A stretch of 64,000 nucleotides of DNA, taken from the NCBI GenBank assembly GCA_013824645.1, contig PNOF01000005.1:1-64000 (forward strand), read 5' to 3'. The translations under genes and the position numbers were made by a program. The notes beneath the pieces are model-generated. The model had not been told where the DNA came from, did not search any database, and was given only the letters and a program-made list of their open reading frames with translations. Source of the DNA: Syntrophus sp. (in: bacteria). Lineage in GTDB: Bacteria; Desulfobacterota; Syntrophorhabdia; Syntrophorhabdales; Syntrophorhabdaceae. Below are positions 51,207 through 61,600 of the stretch, piece by piece. Position 1 is the stretch's first letter. Every line of letters starts with the position of its first letter.

Positions 51207-54200
51207 TTAACCCTCTGTGACAGGAATTGCTATAGTAAAAACAGTGCCTCTCCCTATTTCGCTCTTAACGGATATTTTCCCGTTGTGTTTCTTAATAATG
51301 TCGTAGGCAATGCTCAGTCCGAGGCCGGTGCCTTTTCCTATCTCCTTTGTCGTGAAGAAGGGTTCGAATATCCTGTTGATTTTTTCGGGCGGTATGCCGC
51401 TGCCTGTATCGGAGATACTAATAACAATATTTCCATTTTCATGCCCTGTCTTGATCCTGATATCGCCTTTCTGGTCAATTGCCTGCGCGGCATTTACAAG
51501 GAGATTCAGAAAAACCTGATTGAGCTGGCCCAGATTACACTTCGTCATCGGTATCTCTCCAAATTCCTTCTCAACAGTGGCCTTGTATTTCAATTCATTC
51601 CATACAATGTTGATGGTGCTTGCAAGGCCGGCGTTGATATCGGACACCTTCCATTCAGTTTCATCTATATGGGAAAAGCTTTTCAGGTCCTGCACAATAC
51701 GCTTGACCCGATCTGCTCCATCCAGTGATTCTTTTATAAGATCATTGAGGTCGTCAAGCATGTAATCAATTTTTGATGATTTGCGTTTTTCCTGGACGTC
51801 GTCGAATATTGTTTGACATGTTTCCGGATGACCGGCAACTGTCTCCAATGCTTCCGATTGAGTTTTCACGAATTGTGAGATCCGGTCAGCGTATTTTCCG
51901 AGGGAGTTGAGATTACTCATGATAAAACCAACGGGGTTGTTAATCTCGTGGGCTATACCCGCCGCAAGCTGCCCGATTGAGGCCATCTTTTCCGATTGCA
52001 GAATTGCCGACTGGGCTGTCTTGAGGTCCATATATGCTGTCTCAAGCTCGGCGTTTTTCAGTTGCAGCCCGGTATGGCTCTGCTCAAGGTCCCGTTCTGC
52101 TTCCTTGCGCTCCGTAACGTCTTCACAGGTCATGATAAACTCATCTGTCTTTAACCGGACAGCTATAAAAGAACTGATCTTCCTGGTGCCATCTTTGCAG
52201 GTAGTAGGGAATTCTCTCACCCTTCCCTGGCCCCGGTCGTTAGCATAGTCCTCCTTCCAGGCATCTTTTACCAGCCTGCGTTCCTCGGGATCAGGATAGG
52301 CTTTCCGAATCCATTCCCTGACGCTTGGCGCATCGGAGGCATCATAGCCGAAAAGATCGATGAATTTCTGGTTCATATATTCAAAGGTATTGTCTTTTCC
52401 GATAAGAACAACACCAAAGGGGGCATACTCCGTCAATTTCTCGAAGCGTTCCCGTTCCCGCCTGAGGGCCTCCTGTGCCACAAACCGCTCCGTAACATTG
52501 ACACAGGACATGAGGTGCTGCCCCGTGTTGAGGCACACCGGCGTAAAGTTTATGATTTTTTCAGTGCCGTCTTTGCAGGATACGGTGAAGTCCCAGCTCC
52601 TGGGAATTGCGTTCACTTCACTCCTCAAGAGAACGCCCACGTCCTCAACCCAGGCTGATATAACCTTCCTGCGATAATCGGGGTCGGGGTATACCTTTCT
52701 AAACCACTCCCTGCCGTTCGGTATCTCCAGATCATCGTACCCGAATATTTCACGGAATCTCTTATTCCGGTAAACAAAAGAACCGTCAGGATTGATAAGC
52801 ACCAGCCCTAAAGGCGCGTTTTCCGCAAGGGCTTCGAACTTTTCCTGCTCAACCTTGATAGTTTCTTCAGCCCTTTTCCGGTCGGTAATATCTCGCAAAT
52901 ACGCAAGAATTGTAGGCTTTCCTCGAAAGACAATAGTTGTTGCGGCAACTTCGATAAAAAGGACATCACCGTTGCGTTTGATCCCCTTCATTTCGTAGTG
53001 ATTCGGCGCCGGTTCACCACTTTGTCTCCTTAAGCGGTATTCTTCGACTCGCGGGACATCATCGGGATGAACAAAATAGGAGCCGGGCCTGCCGATGATC
53101 TCTTCGGGCCTGCTATAGCCAAAGATCTCAACAAAACGGCGGTTGACATAAATATGCAGACCATCGGCGATGAGTGCAACACCGTCATGTGATTGCTCGA
53201 TGGCAACCCGGTAGCGTTCTTCCGACTCTTTCAGTTTTTCTTCGAAAAGGTGGCGCGCCGTGATATCTCGCAGGCACACAAGGACTGCCCTTCCCCCCAT
53301 ATATGGCATAATCGTCAATGAAGCGTCGATATATAAGGGGGTGCCGTCTTTCCGGATGCACCTTATCTCGTATTGGACATTTCTTTTAGCATCAATGGTC
53401 ATACCGCGCCCATACTCGATAAAGAGCGCCCGGTCATCAGGATGTATGACTGTTATAGCGGGACAACCGATAATCTCGGGGGCGCTATAACCGAACATTT
53501 TCAAAAACATATTGTTTACATAGAGGTATCGGGGTTTGTGGACATTCCCCACAATAGCTATGGCGTCGTTGGAATAATCAATGGCAATCCGGTAGCGCTC
53601 TTCCGATTCTTTCAGCTTTTCCTCAGAAGCCTTGCGGCTGTTGATATCAATAGCAGTACCTTCATAATAGAGCAGTTTTCCTTTCGAATCATAAACAGTG
53701 TGCACATTTATCGAGACCCATATGATTGTTTTATCTTTCTGATAGAGCGGGACCTCGAAATCCTTCACCGTGCCATGTTTATGAAGAAGCTCCTTGAGAC
53801 GTCTCCGGACATCTGTGTATATGCACTGAGAAGTCTTTTCGAGATCATCAAAAAATACGATACGCTCTTCGGGCGTTGGACTTCCCAACATGCGCGCCAT
53901 TGCAGGGTTAATATTTATGATTTTCCCATCGGGAGTACCCTGGAAGATGCCTTCTGTAACGTTCTCAAATATGGCCCGGTATTTTTCCTCCGACTCCTTC
54001 AGGGTCCTTTCAGTACCTTCTCTTTCGGTGATGTCATGTAGCGTCACAACGGTAACTTTTTTTTCTGATATCCAGAAACTCTCAACCTCATAGGTATCAC
54101 ATTTAAGCCAGCACTCGTTTTCGAGGATATATACAGTACTGCCGCTTTTGTCGGGCAATGCCGAAAAACCCCTCTCGATCAACAGCTCCTCCCAGTTCCT

Positions 54201-54791
54201 TCCGAGCAATTCCAAATAGTCTTTCCCAATAAGTCTGCCGAATGGTTTATTGCATCGCAGTACGGATTTGTTTTCATCGACGAGCATGACGATATCGTTG
54301 ACATTGTCCAGTGTCTGCTCCCATTCTTGCTTTGCCTTCTCTATCATCTGCATCGTTTGGGACAGAACTTCGTTCTTTATTCTCATCTCCTCGTACTGCC
54401 TGATCTTGAGAAGGTTGTTTATACGGGTGGCAAGCTCAGCAATGTCAACCGGTTTTGTCAGAAAATCGTTGGCGCCTGCCTCCAAGGCTTCAATCCTGGT
54501 TTGGCGTTCCGTATCGCTGGTAATTACAATAATTGGAATATCCCTCGTTTCAATACTCTTCTTCAAGGTTTTGCAGACAGCAATGCCGTCAAGGCCGGGT
54601 AAAAATATATCGAGCAGAATAAGGTCCGGTTTCTCTGTACCGGCCCTTGACAGCGCGTCGTTTCCGCCAACACTGAGACTTACCGCAAAACCCTGCGAAC
54701 TGCAAAATCTGGTGTAGAAATCAAGAGCCTCTACATCGTCCTCAACGATAAGTACGATAAGTATTGTATGTCTTTCGTCGAAACCCGTCAC
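51207..54791 (-). CDS. Multi-PAS sensor histidine kinase with N-terminal receiver
   Basis: A 1194-residue soluble protein: receiver (about 8-125, LILLDIFLPGLDG, FLTKPVD), about six PAS/PAC domains (150-900), a dimerisation helix with IAHEINNPVGF (His near 948) and an ATPase domain with NLLVNAAQAI, SDTGSGIPPEK and GTGLGLSI. No membrane segment is seen, so it senses an internal cue, perhaps redox or small molecules. The start is GTG 54791 after AGGGG. It heads a run of receiver genes that are probably its targets. Confidence 0.9.
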   Translation of the reverse strand: MTGFDERHTILIVLIVEDDVEALDFYTRFCSSQGFAVSLSVGGNDALSRAGTEKPDLILLDIFLPGLDGIAVCKTLKKSIETRDIPIIVITSDTERQTRIEALEAGANDFLTKPVDIAELATRINNLLKIRQYEEMRIKNEVLSQTMQMIEKAKQEWEQTLDNVNDIVMLVDENKSVLRCNKPFGRLIGKDYLELLGRNWEELLIERGFSALPDKSGSTVYILENECWLKCDTYEVESFWISEKKVTVVTLHDITEREGTERTLKESEEKYRAIFENVTEGIFQGTPDGKIININPAMARMLGSPTPEERIVFFDDLEKTSQCIYTDVRRRLKELLHKHGTVKDFEVPLYQKDKTIIWVSINVHTVYDSKGKLLYYEGTAIDINSRKASEEKLKESEERYRIAIDYSNDAIAIVGNVHKPRYLYVNNMFLKMFGYSAPEIIGCPAITVIHPDDRALFIEYGRGMTIDAKRNVQYEIRCIRKDGTPLYIDASLTIMPYMGGRAVLVCLRDITARHLFEEKLKESEERYRVAIEQSHDGVALIADGLHIYVNRRFVEIFGYSRPEEIIGRPGSYFVHPDDVPRVEEYRLRRQSGEPAPNHYEMKGIKRNGDVLFIEVAATTIVFRGKPTILAYLRDITDRKRAEETIKVEQEKFEALAENAPLGLVLINPDGSFVYRNKRFREIFGYDDLEIPNGREWFRKVYPDPDYRRKVISAWVEDVGVLLRSEVNAIPRSWDFTVSCKDGTEKIINFTPVCLNTGQHLMSCVNVTERFVAQEALRRERERFEKLTEYAPFGVVLIGKDNTFEYMNQKFIDLFGYDASDAPSVREWIRKAYPDPEERRLVKDAWKEDYANDRGQGRVREFPTTCKDGTRKISSFIAVRLKTDEFIMTCEDVTERKEAERDLEQSHTGLQLKNAELETAYMDLKTAQSAILQSEKMASIGQLAAGIAHEINNPVGFIMSNLNSLGKYADRISQFVKTQSEALETVAGHPETCQTIFDDVQEKRKSSKIDYMLDDLNDLIKESLDGADRVKRIVQDLKSFSHIDETEWKVSDINAGLASTINIVWNELKYKATVEKEFGEIPMTKCNLGQLNQVFLNLLVNAAQAIDQKGDIRIKTGHENGNIVISISDTGSGIPPEKINRIFEPFFTTKEIGKGTGLGLSIAYDIIKKHNGKISVKSEIGRGTVFTIAIPVTEG

Positions 54792-55030
54792 CTTTTCCCC
54801 TTGTTCACGCTGTCTTCGACAGCCATGTCGGCGAGAACATCTTCCTGATATACGCCGATATTATCTTATCGGCAACTTCAGCGTTTTATTAACTTCTCCC
54901 ACTGTACCGCACAGGAGCACAAAAAAAGGGGGGGGTGGCAAAAGATGCCGTGGGACGAGGGACAAAAATGCAAGACCCTGATAAAGAACAAAATCCTTAG
55001 CGAGTTCACGAGCGCGAAGGGGGGACTCTG

Positions 55031-55100
55031 CAGGTTTATGCCCGTGGAGGGGGGCGACCCACCTCCACTACCGTTGCGGAGGACAGGCGTGAGCCCCTGT
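55031..55100 (+). repeat. Hairpin repeat with conserved GGCGAC tail, copy 2
   Basis: GCAGGTTTATGCCCGTGGAGG followed by GGCGAC, then after an insertion GGCGTGAGCCCCTGT. It is a degenerate version of the copy at 55138. Confidence 0.45.
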
Positions 55101-55137
55101 GAATCTCTGTAGCTCACGAGAGTGAGCGAGAGGGGGT

Positions 55138-55187
55138 GGCTCCACGGGCTTATGCCTGTGGAGGTGGCGACATAAACCCCTGTAATG
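55138..55187 (+). repeat. Hairpin repeat with conserved GGCGAC tail, copy 3
   Basis: CTCCACGGGC, loop TTAT, GCCTGTGGAG form the hairpin; GTGGCGACATAAACCCCTGT follows. It matches the minus strand at 4381-4432 in layout and in the tail. Confidence 0.5.
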
Positions 55188-55244
55188 GCAGGTTTGCTTT
55201 GACAATACTTACCCCTTTATGGTAATAAAAATACGGTCAACACT

Positions 55245-56690
55245 ATGGCTCTTAAGGTTTACAATACCGTCTCCGGTAAAAAAGAAGATTTTAAACCCCT
55301 CGAAGAAGGGAAGGTAAAATTCTATGTCTGCGGCGTTACGGTGTACGACCACTGTCATATCGGACACGCACGGTCGGGCATTGTCTTTGACACAATCTAT
55401 CGTTATCTGAAAACAAAGGGATATGATGTTACCTTCGTTAAAAATTTCACCGATATAGACGATAAAATCATCCGGAAGTCTCTCGCAGAAAACATCCCCT
55501 GGCAAGAGGTCGGAGAAAAGTATATCAAATCATACTATGAAGATATGGACGCTCTCAATATCCTGAGACCAACACATGCGCCGCGTGCGACAGAGCACAT
55601 CGGCGAAATGATCGAACTCGTCAATACCCTCTTAAAGAAAGGGCACGGCTACATTGTTGACGGTGATGTCTACTTTTCCGTGGATAGCTTCAGAGGATAC
55701 GGACAACTCTCCAAACGGTCTCTCGACGATATGATGGCAGGCGCTCGTGTCGAAGTGGACGAAAAAAAGAAAAACCCTCTCGACTTCGCACTCTGGAAAA
55801 GTTCAAAGGAAGGCGAACCGTCATGGGATGCGCCTTTCGGCAACGGAAGACCGGGCTGGCATCTTGAATGTTCCGTCATGAGTACAAAATATCTCGGCAA
55901 CCCCTTTGACATCCACGGAGGCGGGAAAGACCTCGTCTTCCCACACCACGAGAACGAGCGGGCACAGACAGAAGCCGCAACAGGAATAAAATTCGTCAAT
56001 TACTGGATTCATAACGGTTTTGTCAATATCGACAGGGAAAAGATGTCAAAATCCATCGGGAACACCCTCTTGATCAAAGATTTTATTAAGGACTATCACC
56101 CAGAGGTGCTCAGACTCTTTTTTCTCTCAACGCACTACAGAAGCCCCATTGACTACAGCGAAAAATCCATTGAAGACGCAAACAATGTCCTCCACAGGCT
56201 CTACTATACCCAGGAAAGGGCCCTTGAAACGCAAAAAGGAAAAACTGTCAATCCTGCCAGATACCCTGAAGCAGATGAGCTTCAGAATAAATTCTATGAG
56301 GCCATGGATGATGATTTTAATACAGCCCTTGCCCTTTCATACATTTTTGAGCTCTCAAAAAACATAAATAAAATGGTCGATGACAAAGACGAAGGTTTAA
56401 TCCCCCTTATCGCATACGCAAATGCTGTTTTTCTCTCTCTTTCCGATACGCTGGGACTCCTGAAAGACGATCCGGGGGCACTGGAAGCCCGCGAAAAGGT
56501 ACATCATCTAAGCCGCATAGGACTTGATGTTTCTTTTGTTGAAAATACCATCAACGAAAGAATCGAAGCCAGAAAAAACAAAGACTACCGGAAATCGGAT
56601 GAGATTCGCGCCATGCTTCTGGAAAAAGGCATCCTTCTGCTCGACACGCCAAAGGGCACCGAATGGCGGATAAAACATATTGTTCCATAA
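55245..56690 (+). CDS. cysS: Cysteinyl-tRNA synthetase
   Basis: A 481-residue class I synthetase: zinc ligand Cys in YVCGVTVYD, HIGH-type HCHIGHARSG, GGGKDLVFPHHENE, and KMSKS in REKMSKSIGN, then the anticodon-binding helical domain. It charges tRNA-Cys. Length and all motifs are normal. Confidence 0.97.
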   Translation: MALKVYNTVSGKKEDFKPLEEGKVKFYVCGVTVYDHCHIGHARSGIVFDTIYRYLKTKGYDVTFVKNFTDIDDKIIRKSLAENIPWQEVGEKYIKSYYEDMDALNILRPTHAPRATEHIGEMIELVNTLLKKGHGYIVDGDVYFSVDSFRGYGQLSKRSLDDMMAGARVEVDEKKKNPLDFALWKSSKEGEPSWDAPFGNGRPGWHLECSVMSTKYLGNPFDIHGGGKDLVFPHHENERAQTEAATGIKFVNYWIHNGFVNIDREKMSKSIGNTLLIKDFIKDYHPEVLRLFFLSTHYRSPIDYSEKSIEDANNVLHRLYYTQERALETQKGKTVNPARYPEADELQNKFYEAMDDDFNTALALSYIFELSKNINKMVDDKDEGLIPLIAYANAVFLSLSDTLGLLKDDPGALEAREKVHHLSRIGLDVSFVENTINERIEARKNKDYRKSDEIRAMLLEKGILLLDTPKGTEWRIKHIVP

Positions 56691-56747
56691 AAGAAACAAA
56701 CACAATACGCCGGTCGGATTTAATGAATCATAGCAGATCAACATTGC

Positions 56748-56775
56748 CTTTTCACCTTTCACCTTTCACCTGATC
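56748..56775. repeat. Heptameric tandem repeat tract
   Basis: CCTTTTCA, CCTTTCA, CCTTTCA and CCTGATC follow each other directly before the ade start codon, so the ribosome binding region of ade consists of this repeat. Confidence 0.55.
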
Positions 56776-56777
56776 GT

Positions 56778-58403
56778 ATGAAGATATCCGGTAACATAGT
56801 CGATGTTGTAAGCGGTGCCATATATACGGGCACAATAGAAATCACAGACGGCACTATTGTAGATATCGTCAAAAACAATAAGAGCTACGTAAACTACATC
56901 ATCCCCGGTTTTGTCGATTCCCACATCCATATCGAAAGCTCAATGCTTACCCCTGCCGAATTTTCCAGACTGGCCATCATCCATGGCACAGTAGCAACCG
57001 TCTCGGACCCACATGAGATCGCAAACGTCCTCGGCATCGAAGGCGTCCGGTATATGATGGAAAACGGCAACACAACACCCTTCAAGTTTTACTTCGGTGC
57101 GCCATCCTGCGTTCCTGCCACACCATTTGAAACTTCGGGCGCACAGATAGGGGTCGCAGAAACCGAAACGCTCCTCAAAAATACCAATATAAAATACCTC
57201 AGTGAAATGATGAATGTTCCCGGTGTTATACATAATGATATTGAAGTAATAACAAAGATTGCCATTGCCAGAAAACACAATAAACCGATTGACGGTCATG
57301 CGCCGTCACTGCGCGGTGATGCACTGAAACGATATATCAGTGCGGGCATCACAACAGACCATGAGTGCTTTGACAAAACGGAGGCGCTTGAAAAGATCAG
57401 TCTCGGCATGAAGATACTGATTCGGGAAGGATCAGCAGCAAAAAATTTTGAGGCCCTCTATACACTCGTAGGGGAACATCCTGATGCCTGTATGTTCTGC
57501 AGCGACGATAAACACCCCGATGACCTTGCTGGAGGGCACATCAATGAACTTGTAAAAAGGGCAATCAACAAAGGCATCGATGTCATAAAGGTACTCCGGT
57601 GCGCCACGCTTAATCCCGTCCTTCACTACGAACTTGATGTAGGTTTCCTCCAGATAAATCAGCCTGCCGACTTCATCATTGTTGATAATCTCATTGATTT
57701 TAATATCCTGAAAACATTTATCAGAGGCACACTTGTTGCTGAAAAGGGAAAAACATATATTGCACATAAGAGACCAGTACTGCTGAATCGTTTTCAAACA
57801 GCAAAAAAGACTCCAGACGATTTCCGCATAGGGATAAAAGGTGATAAAATTCGTGTTATAGAAGCCATCGATGGTCAGCTCATAACAGGATCGCTCATCG
57901 AAAAATCCTTTATTGTGAACGACAATGTCCTATCCGACCCGGACCGCGATATTCTGAAAATAGCTGTTATCAGCCGTTATGAAAATAAAGCCCCTGCAAT
58001 CGGTTTCGTTAAAAACTTCGGTTTGAAGGGAGGCGCCATCGCATCATCTGTAGCCCATGATTCTCATAACATCATTGCCGTTGGGGTTAGTGATGAGGCG
58101 ATCTGTGACGCCGTTAATCTCATCATTGAACACAGAGGGGGCATTTCTCTTGTTTCCGATGGACAGCAAGAAATTCTGCCTCTCCCCATCGCAGGTATTA
58201 TGTCCGATGGCGACGGTTTTGCCGTTGCCAAAAAGTACGCCCATCTTGACAGGGCTGCCAAAAAGCTTGGATCAAAACTCCATGCCCCTTATATGACCCT
58301 TTCATTCATGGCGCTCCTCGTGATCCCCACACTCAAGATCAGCGATAAAGGCCTTTTTAATGGAGAGACCTTTAGCTATACAGACCTCTTCGTTGGACAA
58401 TAG
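56778..58403 (+). CDS. ade: Adenine deaminase
   Basis: A 541-residue amidohydrolase-fold protein with the metal-site motif GFVDSHIHIESSML, VSDPHEIANV, DGHAPSLRG and CSDDKHPDDL, all typical of the Ade family, which turns adenine into hypoxanthine with release of ammonia. Full length. The upstream gap has a heptad repeat in place of a clear ribosome site. Confidence 0.95.
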   Translation: MKISGNIVDVVSGAIYTGTIEITDGTIVDIVKNNKSYVNYIIPGFVDSHIHIESSMLTPAEFSRLAIIHGTVATVSDPHEIANVLGIEGVRYMMENGNTTPFKFYFGAPSCVPATPFETSGAQIGVAETETLLKNTNIKYLSEMMNVPGVIHNDIEVITKIAIARKHNKPIDGHAPSLRGDALKRYISAGITTDHECFDKTEALEKISLGMKILIREGSAAKNFEALYTLVGEHPDACMFCSDDKHPDDLAGGHINELVKRAINKGIDVIKVLRCATLNPVLHYELDVGFLQINQPADFIIVDNLIDFNILKTFIRGTLVAEKGKTYIAHKRPVLLNRFQTAKKTPDDFRIGIKGDKIRVIEAIDGQLITGSLIEKSFIVNDNVLSDPDRDILKIAVISRYENKAPAIGFVKNFGLKGGAIASSVAHDSHNIIAVGVSDEAICDAVNLIIEHRGGISLVSDGQQEILPLPIAGIMSDGDGFAVAKKYAHLDRAAKKLGSKLHAPYMTLSFMALLVIPTLKISDKGLFNGETFSYTDLFVGQ

Positions 58404-58636
58404 AAAATCACCGGAAAAAAGCAATGGTAAAATTGTTTTATGTAATCAAGCTCCATTGCTGTTACTTTGCCGTAGTTACCTGGGTCAAAGATACAGTTGA
58501 CATATCCTTTCACAGGCTATAAGTTAGCCTTGAGGAGAGCAACAGGTGAATCCGGCCTTATGCATTATCTCAACAGGCCGATACTTATAGTGCCAGACAT
58601 TTGTCATAGCCCGTTTAAAATGTAACAAGGAAAGCT
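58404..58636 (+). promoter_or_regulatory. Leader and likely promoter of the hybrid kinase gene
   Basis: TTGACA (58497-58502) is followed 15 bases later by TATAAG; spacing is short for sigma-70 but plausible. AAGGA lies six bases before the ATG. I looked for a cyclic-di-GMP riboswitch and did not see the conserved core. Confidence 0.4.
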
Positions 58637-61600
58637 ATGGATTACACATTACAGGACTTAATTGATATTCCTAAGCTCCAAAAAATACTGGACAGTCTGA
58701 AGGACGCCTTCGGGTTGCCTGCGGCTATCATCGACAATGAGGGTAAAACTACAGTAAACCACACTTCACCACAACCCCTCTGCACCCGTTTCCATTGCAT
58801 CAATCCGAACATCGCAACATTGTGCCGGCAAAGAACAGAGCTTACCGCCAGGGAAACAGGCGAGGTCGATCACTCCGTCACGTACAATTGTCCCCACGGA
58901 TTGGCTTACAGTGTGATACCCATTGCCCTCGACAATAACTTCTTAGGAAGCATATTCCTGGGCCCGATCTTTCTCGAAAAACCAGATCCCGGTTTTTTCA
59001 AAAAAGAGGCCATAAAATATGGTTTTAACGAAAATGCTTACCTGGATGCCATCGCCGGAGTGCCTGTATATACAAAGATTCAACTGGCCAAAAATCTGCT
59101 ATTCACCGGAACCCTTGTCCAGGTCATCACCGAAGAAGCATCACGACGACTGAGGGAGACAGAAGCAGCAGGCGTCCTGGGGAGGGTGCACAAAGAACTC
59201 GAACAACACGCGGCTGAGCTGGCACAAACAAACGAAAAACTGGAAAAAGAGATTTCTGAGTACAAAAAGACAGAAAGGGCCCTGCTGTTTACACAGTTCA
59301 GTGTAGATCAAGCCCGGGACGGTATGATCTGGTCGAAAAAAAACGGAGAGATTTTCTATGTGAACGACACCACTTGTAAAGAAACCGGCTATACGCGGGA
59401 AGAACTCCTCACAATGACCATCGGGGACATCAACCCTGATTTTGTGGCCGGTCAAATAAATAAACACCAGTTATTAATAGAAAAACGCGGCGAAGAGGGC
59501 ACTACACTCTTTGAGACAAGTCATCGCGACAAAGGCGGTCGAACATACCCTGTTGAAATATCTGCCAATTATCTGAACTACGACGGCAATGAATATATCT
59601 GTGCATCAATCCATAATATTACTGAGCGCAAGGGGATAGAGAAGACCCTCTGGAAAAGTGAAGCAACCCTGCGGTCCGTCTTTGCGGCCTCTCCGGTCGG
59701 TATTGCCCTTCTTACTCCCGAGAGAATGACCAATTGGATAAATGATAAAATGACTTCCATTATAGGGTACACAGCAGCTGATATGAAACGCAGCGGATCG
59801 AGGGTGCTCTATCCCGATGATGAAGAATTTGCCCGTGTGGGAGAGATTGTCTATGGAGAGGTGAGACACGGCAATATCGGCACAACAGATACCCGGTGGG
59901 TACACAAAGACGGGAGCATGCTCGATATCCATGTGAGCGCGGCAGCCATTGACCCCAAAGATTTCTCGGCAGGTATCGTCTTTACGGCAGTCGATATTAC
60001 CGAACGAAAAGAAGCAGAGAAAAGGCTCATTGACTCTGAGGAACGGTACCGGACAGCCATCGAATCTTCCAATGACGGTATTGCCCTTGTCCAGGGAGAT
60101 GTTCATATCTATGTGAATAATAAATTTCTAGAAATATTCGGCTATGACAGACCTGAGGATATTACGGAAAAATCGACATATCTCGTTGTACACCCTGATG
60201 ATCGGGCAATGGTGGCCGAGAATAACCGGAAACGGCAAAGCAATGAGGAAGTTCCCTCGCAATATGAATTCAGGGGGATCAAAAAAAATGGCGCTGTTCT
60301 CGTCATTGAGGCCTCAGTGGCAGGGATACCTTTCCGGGGGAAACCTGCTTCTCTTGCCTTTTTACGGGACATCACCGAACGCAGAAAAACCGAAGAGGCC
60401 CTCAGGGCAAGTGAGGAACGCTTTCGTACTCTCGTCGAAACCACCAGTGACATGGTCTGGGAGGTGGACCGCCACGCACGATATACCTATGTCAGCCCAA
60501 AGATACGGGATATACTGGGGTACGAACCCGATGAAGTGATCGGTAAAAAGACTCTCGATCTTATGCTGCCGGAAGAAGCAAAAAGGGTCGGTCCACTACT
60601 CAGAGAACTTGCCGACACAGGCAAGCCCATCACTCAACTGGAAAATATTAACCTCCATAAAAACGGACAGTACGTGGTCCTCGAAACAAGCGGTGAACCA
60701 GTCTACAATAGAGCGGGTGCTCTGACGGGATACCGGGGTATAGACCGCGATATTACCGAGCGAAAACTGACGGAAAGAGCGTTGCTCATAAGCGAGGAAA
60801 GATATCGTACTCTCTTTGATGATTCTCCTGTCGCCCTCGTTGAAATTGATGGCTCTGTCACAAAAGCATACGTTGATAACTTGATAAATTCAGGGGTTTC
60901 TGACCTTGGGACATATCTCGATAACCATCCCGATGAGATCGGACAATACCTAGCGTTCATAAAAGTCATAGACGCCAATAAGGCCGCCATGGAACTATAT
61001 AATGTCACAAGCAAAGAAGATTTTCAGGGGGCGCTGCGTAATACCTTTAATGCTGGAATCCGGCAGATACTTAAGGAGACGGTCCTTACCGTAGTGGGTG
61101 GAAAAAGGGAATATGAGACAGAAACAACGTTTGCAACGGCAGGGGGGGGACAGATCTATATTCATTTAAAATGGGCCATGCCTCGCAGGTACGAAGAAAC
61201 ACACTCTAAAGTACTACTTTCGATTGTCGATATTACTGAACGGAAACTGGCTGAGGCGGCAATGCAACAGGCAAAAGAGACTGCCGAAGCGGCAACACTC
61301 GCCAAAAGCCAGTTTCTGGCCAATGTGAGCCACGAGATCCGCACACCTATGAATGCCATCGTTGGTTTAAGCAGTCTGGCCCTACAGACAATCCGTTCCT
61401 CTAAACAGCGCGATTATCTCAACAAGATACAGTCGTCTGCTCATGTCCTCCTGGGAGTTATCAATGACATCCTGGATCTGTCAAAGATAGAAGCGGGCAA
61501 ATTATCTATAGACGCAACAAATTTTCAATTCAACCAGGTACTTCAAAACATCATCGCTGTTCTTTCTGAAAGAGCAAAAGAGAAAGGGCTCACACTCGAT

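Larger units (their letters stand above)
54792..55244. other. Intergenic region with structured repeats upstream of cysS
   Basis: Divergent gap between the kinase and cysS. It contains two hairpin repeats with GGCGAC tails (listed separately) and a small CTCAC-GAGA-GTGAG hairpin near 55112. A G tract (about 54929) is present. The 79-codon ORF at 54878-55117 has no support. No T-box features were seen. Confidence 0.5.

Noticed and set aside
54878-55117. 79-codon minus-strand ORF upstream of cysS
   Set aside because: It reads through the structured GGCGAC repeats and low-complexity G tract; the protein has no plausible fold.
55088-55244. T-box leader for cysS
   Set aside because: No T-box sequence or antiterminator was found, and the organism does not look like a Firmicute.
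58404-58636. Cyclic-di-GMP riboswitch before the hybrid kinase
   Set aside because: The leader has GGTCAAAG but lacks the conserved GEMM core and second stem.
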